44,483 nucleotides of DNA, taken from positions 1 through 44,483 of the forward strand of contig JABJGI010000133.1 in the NCBI GenBank assembly GCA_018662305.1, given 5' to 3'. This stretch comes from Porticoccaceae bacterium (lineage in GTDB: Bacteria > Pseudomonadota > Gammaproteobacteria > Pseudomonadales > GM7GCV1). Of the stretch, positions 37,215 to 44,483 are shown piece by piece (positions within the stretch are counted from its first letter, which is position 1; each line of letters begins with the position of its first letter). The position numbers and the translations under genes are program-made. The notes beneath the pieces were generated by a model, which was not told where the DNA came from, ran no database searches, and was given only the letters and a program-made list of their open reading frames with translations.

Positions 37215-38888
37215 CTAGAGCTGGCGTGGAACCATGCCCAGTTCGGAAGCGTGAGACTCAAATTTTGTGACCAGTTCAATCAAAATATCCGGCCTGTCCT
37301 GAGACAGGTCCTTCAACTCGTTTGGATCATCTGCGCGATTGTAGAGTTGCCAAACAGTGTCACCCATAGGACGAACAATCTTCCAGTCACTTTGAAGCAT
37401 AAAACTGAGCCCGGCATGGTCGAGAGGAATAGCCTCATCGGATGCGTGGATTTGTGCGGCTGGATTTTCGAGCAAGGATGCAAAGGAAGCACCGCGGATT
37501 GGCAATACTTCTGATGCTCGCGGATAGCTAGCCTCAGTAATTCCCGCCAGCTCCATAATGGTCGGCATCACATCCATAACGGTAACCATGGAATCGCTGA
37601 TGCGGCCAGGTTCACTAGTTTCAGGCGAGGTAATGAAGGCAGGAACACGTATTCCACCCTCATAGGGAGAGCTTTTTTGGTCCCGAAAAGGCGCCGAGTG
37701 CGCATCAGCCCAACCCTGCCCCAGATTGGCCCAGCTGTTTCTGCGACCCAAGTTTTCCAGGCTATTGTCAAACCGGCTTAGTGCAGAGCGACGATCAAAA
37801 ATCTCGCCCCCCTCGGGCCCATTGTCGTTGTGATAGATGATGTAGGTATTTTCTAGCTGGCCAGAACTTCCAAGATAATCCAAAACACGGCCTAACTCAG
37901 TGTCTAAATGCGCCACCATAGCTGCGTATAACTCCATGGTTCGACTATTAATGGCCTGTTCTTCCGCAGTTAGCTCGTCCCAGGGAGCGGCTATTTCCGG
38001 ACAAATACCTAGATCTGCACCCGCAGGTAAAACTCCAGCTTCATCAGCACCCTGTTGGCGCGCTAAACAGAGGGCTTCGTAGCCCGCGTCATAGTCGCCT
38101 GCGAAACGATCCCGCCAAGCTGGTAAAACCTGTAGCGGCCAGTGCGGGGCGGTAGGAGCAAAGTAGGCGAAAAATGGTTGATCACTGGACTCATTGGAAT
38201 CGATGTATTCAATGAGTTTGTCTACGTAGGTGGTGGTTGAATAGAAATCATCCGGCAGCCCCTCAAGGAATACACCATCTTCGACGTAGGGCACATCGGG
38301 AGCTGGGCCTACATCGGGTTTTTGAGAGCCAGCCGGTAACGCAAAATGGTCCCATCCTCCGGGAATAAGCGCGAAACTCCGCTCAAACCCGCGATCCGAA
38401 GGCAGTACTGCGAAGTCTGTGCCCGCTAAGTGCCATTTGCCTGCCATATAGGTGTGGTACCCCTCAGCGTGCATGCGTTCTGGCAAACTGGCGACTCTAT
38501 CGGTCAGCCTTCCCTCGTAGTAAGTCCGTCCGACAAATTCCGGTAAGGCCCACTGGCTTCCCATTCCCGCTTCATGGTTGCCAGTGCCACTGAGCAACAT
38601 AGAGCGTGTAGGCGCGCAACTCACATTGGCGTGGAAGTTTGTAAGCCTTGTGCCCCCCATAGCCAGAGAATCAAGATTTGGCGTGGGAATATCGGTACCG
38701 CCGAATGCGCCCATGTCGGTGTAGCCCATATCGTCAGTCACAATGAGTAAGAAGTTGGGGCGTTCCTCCGGTCCCAACGCACTCTGCTGCGTTGTGTTTT
38801 CGGCTTCAATCTCTGGAGGGGGCAGCTCCGAACTACAACCAAAGAGCAATACACCAATTACTGAAAATATGTTGCCAATTCGAGTCAT
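37215..38888 (-). CDS. Arylsulfatase, lipoprotein (paralogue B)
   Basis: Likely start MTRIGNIF at 38888; lipobox LLFGC; CAPTRSMLLSGTGNHEAG; strongly similar to the adjacent sulfatase. Confidence 0.95.
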   Translation of the reverse strand: MTRIGNIFSVIGVLLFGCSSELPPPEIEAENTTQQSALGPEERPNFLLIVTDDMGYTDMGAFGGTDIPTPNLDSLAMGGTRLTNFHANVSCAPTRSMLLSGTGNHEAGMGSQWALPEFVGRTYYEGRLTDRVASLPERMHAEGYHTYMAGKWHLAGTDFAVLPSDRGFERSFALIPGGWDHFALPAGSQKPDVGPAPDVPYVEDGVFLEGLPDDFYSTTTYVDKLIEYIDSNESSDQPFFAYFAPTAPHWPLQVLPAWRDRFAGDYDAGYEALCLARQQGADEAGVLPAGADLGICPEIAAPWDELTAEEQAINSRTMELYAAMVAHLDTELGRVLDYLGSSGQLENTYIIYHNDNGPEGGEIFDRRSALSRFDNSLENLGRRNSWANLGQGWADAHSAPFRDQKSSPYEGGIRVPAFITSPETSEPGRISDSMVTVMDVMPTIMELAGITEASYPRASEVLPIRGASFASLLENPAAQIHASDEAIPLDHAGLSFMLQSDWKIVRPMGDTVWQLYNRADDPNELKDLSQDRPDILIELVTKFESHASELGMVPRQL

Positions 38889-39054
38889 TATTTTTCCCTC
38901 CAATATAATGACGAGCTGAATCCTATCTTCCTCCAATGATCAGGGGCAAATAGGTCGGCGCAGAAAGCGCTTTGACCCGCAATCGGAACCGGACGATTCT
39001 TGAAATTTCTGGATAGTCGGGGCGCCGACTTCATTCACGAAAATCAGCTAAATA

Positions 39055-39128
39055 TGGAGGCGCGGGTCGGAATCGAACCGGCGTACACGGAGTTGCAGTC
39101 CGCTGCATAACCACTCTGCCACCGCGCC
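39055..39128 (-). tRNA. tRNA-Cys(GCA)
   Basis: GGCGCGGTGGCAGAGTGGTTATGCAGCGGACTGCAACTCCGTGTACGCCGGTTCGATTCCGACCCGCGCCTCCA; GCA anticodon; encoded CCA. Confidence 0.96.
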
Positions 39129-39201
39129 TTTGTTTATAAAAACATTGGTTGAGCCTTTTAAATCCGCGATGTCCTTCAGGGTGTCTAGTTTCGCGGACGG
39201 G

Positions 39202-39247
39202 GTCCGCTGCTACTATCCAATTGCCTGACGGGCTCTGCCACCGCGCC
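39202..39247 (-). pseudogene. tRNA-Cys 5' remnant / chimeric partial copy
   Basis: Minus strand GGCGCGGTGGCAGAG (15/15 with the tRNA-Cys 5' end), 22 unrelated nt, then GCAGCGGAC (matches the D-arm/anticodon-arm segment); T-arm and 3' acceptor absent. Confidence 0.6.
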
Positions 39248-39474
39248 TTTTTTAGAGAGCACTTCTTACAAAGCACTTCAATTCTGGATGTGGTTCTTAA
39301 CCAGAAGGTCGCGCATTCTACCTAAGCTGGGCATCAATTGCCCAGCCAAAAACACAATTTCTTTTGGCTTTAAGCAAGGGAGAAAAATCAGTTGCTTGGC
39401 ACGAATTCAAATCCTATTAATTCTGGTAGTATTTCCGCTTCGAATTTCTAAAAGAATAATTACAAAATTCCATC

Positions 39475-40221
39475 ATGACCTATTGTCTCGCCATAAAAAT
39501 TGACGAAGGTTTGGTGTTTTGCTCTGACTCCCGCACTAATGCTGGCGCTGATCAAGTAAGCACCTATTCCAAAATGCATAGATTCTCAGTTGAAGGTGAC
39601 CGACAACTAGTCATCCTCTCAGCAGGAAACCTGGCAACCAGCCAGGCAGTAGTTTCTCAAATTGAACGCGACATGCAGGCTGATACCGATTTCCATTTTG
39701 GAAAAGCTGAGTATTTGGAAGACGTTGCTGACTACATTGGACAACTTAGCCTCGAGCAGCAGAAAAAATTTCTCGACGATGACAGCCCAAAGGCCGGATA
39801 CAAACCTGGTGCTAGTTTTATTGTTGGCGGGCAGATTAAAGGCAGTCCGGTTGAGCTTTTTATGGTGTATCCGCAGGGCAACCATATCCGCACTTCAGAG
39901 CAACACCCCTTTCTACAAATTGGCGAGACCAAATACGGCAAACCTATCCTAGACAGAATTATTCGGAACGACACATCTCACGAAGTGGCCATGCGCTGCG
40001 CTTTGGTGTCCACCGATTCCACCATGCGAAGTAACGCCACCGTAGGCCCACCTATAGAAGTGATGTTTTACAAAGCTGATAGTCTTGATGAAACGGCGAT
40101 ATATCACCGCTATGAGGAAAGCGATCCATATTGGCTAACGCTAAGAAAAAGCTGGGACGATGAGATCCGTAAGGCCTTTAATATGTTACCTCCGCTGGAA
40201 GACCCTGTGCCACGCGACTGA
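39475..40221 (+). CDS. Anbu-type proteasome beta-subunit homologue
   Basis: MTYCLAIKIDEGLVFCSDSRTNAGADQVSTYSKMHRF; Ntn-hydrolase fold pattern; neighbours alpha-E and ATP-grasp genes. Confidence 0.9.
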   Translation: MTYCLAIKIDEGLVFCSDSRTNAGADQVSTYSKMHRFSVEGDRQLVILSAGNLATSQAVVSQIERDMQADTDFHFGKAEYLEDVADYIGQLSLEQQKKFLDDDSPKAGYKPGASFIVGGQIKGSPVELFMVYPQGNHIRTSEQHPFLQIGETKYGKPILDRIIRNDTSHEVAMRCALVSTDSTMRSNATVGPPIEVMFYKADSLDETAIYHRYEESDPYWLTLRKSWDDEIRKAFNMLPPLEDPVPRD

Positions 40222-41221
40222 CCACCTTTCCGACAAAGGCGAGTTTTCTTTCAATCTGCGCAGTAATAACAAAGGGATAGGCATCCGCCAGCCCGATGCT
40301 TCGATTTAATTCATTGAGAGCAACTGCAAAGCTTCGCCACTGGTTCGCCAGCGACCGAAAATCTTCTGGGTGAGCTGGATCCTGAACCATTTGATAGGCT
40401 CCAGCGGTTTCTAGTGTATCTGTCATATGCTGAAAGTGACTCCAGCATTCCGCCCAGTCTTCAAGTGGGTGCGATGAAGCATAGTTACTGATGTATTGCT
40501 TCGACCAGTCTTTAACCGGACCCTTAGCGTAATAACGATCTAATGCCTTTTGATAATCCTGCTCTGGGTCTCCGAACAGCTGTTGGAATTCCTCCTTCAG
40601 ATCAGCAAACTGACCCAGGAAGGAATAATAGTAGTGTCCGCTCTCATGACGCAGATGGCCAAGCATAGTGCGGTAGGATTCGTTCATCTTGTGTTTGGTA
40701 GCTTCGCGCGCAATATCGTCAGCTTCCAGAGCATTTATTGTAATTACGCCACTTAGGTAGCCTGTACTGACGAAGCTTTCCAGCAATACCGGGTTGGACC
40801 TCTTATCCTCCAGAAAATCGAAAAGAAGACCACTTTCTCTATCCTCCCAGCCATTTTTTAGCGGTAGGCTCAGTGCCATCAATGAGTAGAAAAGGCGTTT
40901 TTTCGCCTGCTCGAAGCGGCGCCAACGCTTAATATTTTCCGCACGAGATAGATTCGGGATGGTACGGTTAAAGCTACAGCCTCTGCAAAGGCTGCCAGCC
41001 TTTTCCGCGCGCACCAGCCAGTTGCAAACTTTGTGTTCAATTCCATTTTGACAATACTGGTAGTCGCCGCCGCCGCCAAAAAGCGACCCGATTCGACTGC
41101 CACTCTTTAGGGTCACCATCTCTGCAGTTTGAGGGTCGTAACCTACCTCTTCTCCGCAGTTGGTGCATTGAGTGCTCTCAAAAAATAAGGGGTGACCGCA
41201 ATCACACCAGAATCGGCGCAT
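40178..41221 (-). CDS. Zinc-ribbon putative zinc-binding metallopeptidase
   Basis: N-terminal FWCDCGHPLFFESTQCTNCGEEVGY, further CRGC; LGHLRHESGHYYY (HExxH-like HESGH). Confidence 0.85.
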   Translation of the reverse strand: MRRFWCDCGHPLFFESTQCTNCGEEVGYDPQTAEMVTLKSGSRIGSLFGGGGDYQYCQNGIEHKVCNWLVRAEKAGSLCRGCSFNRTIPNLSRAENIKRWRRFEQAKKRLFYSLMALSLPLKNGWEDRESGLLFDFLEDKRSNPVLLESFVSTGYLSGVITINALEADDIAREATKHKMNESYRTMLGHLRHESGHYYYSFLGQFADLKEEFQQLFGDPEQDYQKALDRYYAKGPVKDWSKQYISNYASSHPLEDWAECWSHFQHMTDTLETAGAYQMVQDPAHPEDFRSLANQWRSFAVALNELNRSIGLADAYPFVITAQIERKLAFVGKVVSRVAQGLPAEVTY

Positions 41222-42153
41222 TATTTACTTTCCGGGAAAAACCAAGTGCTGGCGATTGTAGTGTTTAAACGATTGAGCTCAAGCTGGATTTGATCAATCA
41301 CTCTATGTATTTGCTCATCGGAAAGTCTTTTTGCATCAAATCTATCGAGTTTTGCGTACATTTTTTCAAGCGAAGCTACACTGGCTTCGTTATTTTTGAA
41401 ACCTCGAATAACCCTCTCCACTCTGTCCAAACAATAGCGAACAGAGCGAGGGAAATCTGGGTAGTTAAAAATAAAGTTGGTTGCTTCATGAGGTTCAATG
41501 ATGGGCCCTACTTCGCGCCGATAGGCGCTGGTGGCAGACAGAGACGCCAAAAGGTTGGCCCAAAGCGACATTTCCAGATTAACGTCATTGCCTTCTTTTT
41601 CCTGCAGTGCAGCAATACCAACGTCGGTAATTCGAGTCGCCATATCACAGCGCTCTAGGTATCTGCCTAAGCGAATAAATTCGAAGGAATGGTCTCGATT
41701 CATTGAGCCATCGAAGAGACCATCTATCTGCATATTTCGCAGTACAATCTCTTCCGAAAAGTCATAGCGCCCCTTGCGCTTTACGGCTTGTTCGACATTC
41801 AGTTTGGTGTAAAGGTGCAGCTCATTGACCAGCTCCCAAGCCTCTTCGGGAAGTACATCTCTGGTTGTCCTCATATTTTCCCGAGCAAAGCTCACCGAGG
41901 CTTTTAAAGAAGCGAGGTTTTCCTCGTCAGCCAGAAGGAACTTGATTACGTTTTGTTCCGTGAGTTTTGTGTAGCGGGAAAAGTAAACTGGTTCGGCATC
42001 GATAATTTTGATCAGAACATCCCACCCAGCTCCTGAGCTTCTGGGAGTGTCCAATATAAAATGAGTATAGGCGTTTATCATGCGCGCCAATCCTTCCGAG
42101 CGCTCAAGATATCTGGCGCTCCAATAGAGTCGATTTGCTACACGAGAAAGCAT
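41221..42153 (-). CDS. Alpha-E domain-containing protein
   Basis: MLSRVANRLYWSARYLERSEGLARMINAY is the family N-terminus. Confidence 0.93.
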   Translation of the reverse strand: MLSRVANRLYWSARYLERSEGLARMINAYTHFILDTPRSSGAGWDVLIKIIDAEPVYFSRYTKLTEQNVIKFLLADEENLASLKASVSFARENMRTTRDVLPEEAWELVNELHLYTKLNVEQAVKRKGRYDFSEEIVLRNMQIDGLFDGSMNRDHSFEFIRLGRYLERCDMATRITDVGIAALQEKEGNDVNLEMSLWANLLASLSATSAYRREVGPIIEPHEATNFIFNYPDFPRSVRYCLDRVERVIRGFKNNEASVASLEKMYAKLDRFDAKRLSDEQIHRVIDQIQLELNRLNTTIASTWFFPESK

Positions 42154-42165
42154 CGATTCACTCCG

Positions 42166-43671
42166 CTACTCAACTACCCAGGTGTCTTTGCTGCCGCCAC
42201 CCTGTGATGAATTGACCACCAAAGAACCCTTAGTCATGGCGACTCGAGTTAACCCACCCGCGGATACATAGCTATCAGCGCCTTGCAAAATAAAGGGTCT
42301 GAGATCTAAATGTCGGGGCTCGATTTCGTTACCAATAATGGTTGGTGCGGTAGATAAAGAAATGGTTGGCTGCGCTATATAGTTGCGAGGGTTCTTTTCT
42401 ATCAGTGAGCGGAATTTTTTGTGCTCCGCCTTACTGGCATGAGGCCCCACCATCATTCCGTATCCACCGGATTCATTTGCCGGCTTAACTACCATCTGCT
42501 CGATATTTTCCAGCACATAGTCGCGGTCTTTTTGCAGCATGCAGAGATAGGTTTTGACGCTACGGAGTTTAGGTTCTTCACCTAAGTAATAGCGAATCAT
42601 CTCCGGTACATAAGCGTAGATCACCTTGTCATCTGCCACACCTGAGCCCGGCGCGTTGGCAATGGCTACCCTGCCCGCTTTCCATGCTCGCATCAGTCCG
42701 GGCACACCTAGGGCAGAATCTTCTCTAAAAACTTCTGGATCCATAAATATGTCGTCGATTCGGCGATAAATGACGTCTACGCGCTGTGGGCCGTCAACCG
42801 TCTTCATCTGCACCTGATCATCGTCGTCCACATAGAGGTCATCACCCTGAACCAGCTCTGCTCCCATACCCTGTGCCAGAAAGGCGTGTTCAAAATAGGC
42901 TGAGTTGTAGATTCCAGGCGTGAGAACGACAACGCTTGGGCGTTTTACCCTGCGTGGAGACAGCGAAGCGAGCATTCGGTATAGGTTTACCGGGTAATCA
43001 TCTACCGGCAGGATGCTGTAGTTTTCAAAAAGCTCTGGAAACACTCGCTTAGTGATCTCACGGTTTTCCAACATATAGGAAACACCGGAGGGCACCCTTA
43101 GGTTGTCCTCCAGCACATAAAATTTTCCCGATGTGTCCCGGATTAAATCGGAACCACAGATATGAGCCCAGACACCAAAAGCGGGCTTTACGCCACTGCA
43201 AGCTTCTAGGAAATTTGGTGAATCCAGCACCGGCTCTGCTGGTACAACTCCATCTGCGAGTATTTTTTGCTCGTTGTAGACGTCGTTGATAAAGCAATTA
43301 AGCGCTTTGGAGCGTTGTTTCAGCCCCTCGGAAACTTGCTTCCAATCTGATGCTCTTACGACTCGCGGGATTAAATCAAAGGGCCAGGGCCGATCGATAT
43401 TGCCCTCGTCCGAATAGACGGTAAAGGATATGCCCATCTCGTGGATACTTCGCTCAGCCGCTGCACAGCGCTCGGATAGCTCCTTCTTATCCAGAGAGGA
43501 CAATAAATTTAGCAGCCTTCTCGCGGATGTTCGCGGCGAACCATTGGCGGATATCAGTTCATCGTAAGAGTCTCCCGATGAGTAATTTTTCCATGGCTGC
43601 GACATACGAAATCTGTCCAATGGGTTGAGAATAGATACTCCACAGCATAGCGCAGGCGTCTGACTTCTCAA
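42166..43671 (-). CDS. Circularly permuted type 2 ATP-grasp protein
   Basis: YVLEDNLRVPSGVSYMLENR, VDVIYRRIDDIFMDPEVFR, VVKPANESGGYGMMVGP. Confidence 0.93.
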   Translation of the reverse strand: MRSQTPALCCGVSILNPLDRFRMSQPWKNYSSGDSYDELISANGSPRTSARRLLNLLSSLDKKELSERCAAAERSIHEMGISFTVYSDEGNIDRPWPFDLIPRVVRASDWKQVSEGLKQRSKALNCFINDVYNEQKILADGVVPAEPVLDSPNFLEACSGVKPAFGVWAHICGSDLIRDTSGKFYVLEDNLRVPSGVSYMLENREITKRVFPELFENYSILPVDDYPVNLYRMLASLSPRRVKRPSVVVLTPGIYNSAYFEHAFLAQGMGAELVQGDDLYVDDDDQVQMKTVDGPQRVDVIYRRIDDIFMDPEVFREDSALGVPGLMRAWKAGRVAIANAPGSGVADDKVIYAYVPEMIRYYLGEEPKLRSVKTYLCMLQKDRDYVLENIEQMVVKPANESGGYGMMVGPHASKAEHKKFRSLIEKNPRNYIAQPTISLSTAPTIIGNEIEPRHLDLRPFILQGADSYVSAGGLTRVAMTKGSLVVNSSQGGGSKDTWVVE

Positions 43672-43800
43672 GGTTTTATGTTGGGGAAATTTAGATCTTC
43701 CGCCAAATGCACTATATGAGTGCCAAATTCATCAATTAGTGGAAGAATATCAACTTGAACATTATCGACTTACGATAAAAACCTGATTTGGAGAGATTTG

Positions 43801-44154
43801 ATGAGAACCAAAACTTCGATTGTTGCGCTGACCCTGTTGAGCCTACTTTTTCTCGGCTGCGCTTCCTCACAACAATCTCAATCCTTAAATAAAGCACGCA
43901 CTGCTGATCAGGTTTGGATCGACGTCCGTACTGCTGAGGAATATCAAGAGCAACACCTAGAAGGCGCGATCAATATCGAATTTACCGAAATTCTCAGTGG
44001 CGTAACGAATTTAGACAAGGACGCCGAGATTCATCTCTACTGCGGCAGCGGCAGACGGGCTGGTATCGCGCTTGAAGCTCTCGAATCTGCTGGATTCACC
44101 AATGTGACAAACCGCGGGGGGCTGTCCGACGTGCTTGAGCTAGAAGCTCCCTAG
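43801..44154 (+). CDS. Rhodanese-like domain lipoprotein
   Basis: Lipobox LFLGC; WIDVRTAEEYQEQHLEGAINI; active-site loop YCGSGRRAG. Confidence 0.88.
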   Translation: MRTKTSIVALTLLSLLFLGCASSQQSQSLNKARTADQVWIDVRTAEEYQEQHLEGAINIEFTEILSGVTNLDKDAEIHLYCGSGRRAGIALEALESAGFTNVTNRGGLSDVLELEAP

Positions 44155-44218
44155 TTCAAGTCCTCTAGCTCAAGTTCTCTAGTTCAAGTTCTCCGGTTCA
44201 AATTCCCTGGCTCGAGGC
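44149..44218 (+). repeat. 14-bp tandem repeat, about five units
   Basis: CCCTAGTTCAAGTC/CTCTAGCTCAAGTT/CTCTAGTTCAAGTT/CTCCGGTTCAAATT/CCCTGGCTCGAGGC. Confidence 0.8.
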
Positions 44219-44221
44219 TCC

Positions 44222-44483
44222 CTATCCAGAAGTAAGGCTACTGGCAGCTGCTAAGAGATACTGGATCATTGAAACAAGGGTCACTACCGCAGCCAATACA
44301 AGCAGGGTCAACCCAATACTGAATACCACCGTGCCTACCTCGGCGACCAGCAAAAAGAGTAAAGCGATCATCTGCAGGGTTGTTTTGAGTTTGCCAATGG
44401 GCGCTACCTGAACCACATCACGCATTCCCATTCCTGCCATCCATTCCCGCAAAGCTGAGATTACAATCTCCCGACTGACAATA
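44222..44483 (-). CDS. pgsA: CDP-diacylglycerol-glycerol-3-phosphate 3-phosphatidyltransferase, C-terminal part (truncated by window edge)
   Basis: Frame open to the window edge: IVSREIVISALREWMAGMGMRDVVQVAPIGKLKTTLQMIALLFLL...MIQYLLAA. Confidence 0.85.
   Translation of the reverse strand, partial: IVSREIVISALREWMAGMGMRDVVQVAPIGKLKTTLQMIALLFLLVAEVGTVVFSIGLTLLVLAAVVTLVSMIQYLLAAASSLTSG

Noticed and set aside
35531-38082. Plus-strand ORFs opposite the sulfatases
   Set aside because: Shadow ORFs of conserved sulfatase coding sequence.
39031-39276. 81-aa minus-strand ORF (…TPCTPVRFRPAPPYLADFRE)
   Set aside because: Covers tRNA-Cys and its remnant; another classic tRNA read-through ORF.
39326-39346. 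Perfect hairpin GCTGGGC-ATCAATT-GCCCAGC upstream of the tRNA-Cys locus
   Set aside because: No T-run on either strand and no clear gene assignment; too little to call a terminator or operator.
1-44483. CRISPR array, prophage, integrase or transposase
   Set aside because: No regularly spaced direct repeats and no integrase, transposase or phage structural ORF; the only mobile-type gene is the intron HNH nuclease.

Overview
The window looks like an ordinary gammaproteobacterial chromosome segment (taxonomy is inference), with about 40 protein genes, one intact tRNA-Cys and one interrupted tRNA-Leu. Recognisable loci: trmA, rmuC, murI, an AddB/AddA-like nuclease-helicase pair, a class I DAHP synthase, yjdM/phnA, an FKBP-type PPIase, yajQ, a DUF748 protein, a TonB-dependent receptor next to a diheme cytochrome c, a mocA/xdhC/IorAB-like molybdenum hydroxylase cluster, two tandem lipoprotein sulfatases, an Anbu-type proteasome homologue with alpha-E and ATP-grasp partners, and a truncated pgsA at the right edge. 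The main finding is at 33271-34051 on the minus strand. A tRNA-Leu(UAA) gene is split in its anticodon loop, between U34 and A35, by a 694-nt group I intron. I can trace P1, P2, P3, P4, P5, P7, P8, P9 and the P/Q/R/S core elements. The predicted P6 loop carries a complete HNH endonuclease ORF on the opposite (antisense) strand. Its Shine-Dalgarno sequence and stop codon lie in or beside the complement of catalytic-core elements. Secondary observations: a tRNA-Cys 5' remnant next to the intact tRNA-Cys, a GST gene with no ATG/GTG/TTG start that keeps its CPY motif, inverted repeats upstream of the TonB receptor, and a decaying 14-bp tandem repeat after a rhodanese gene.
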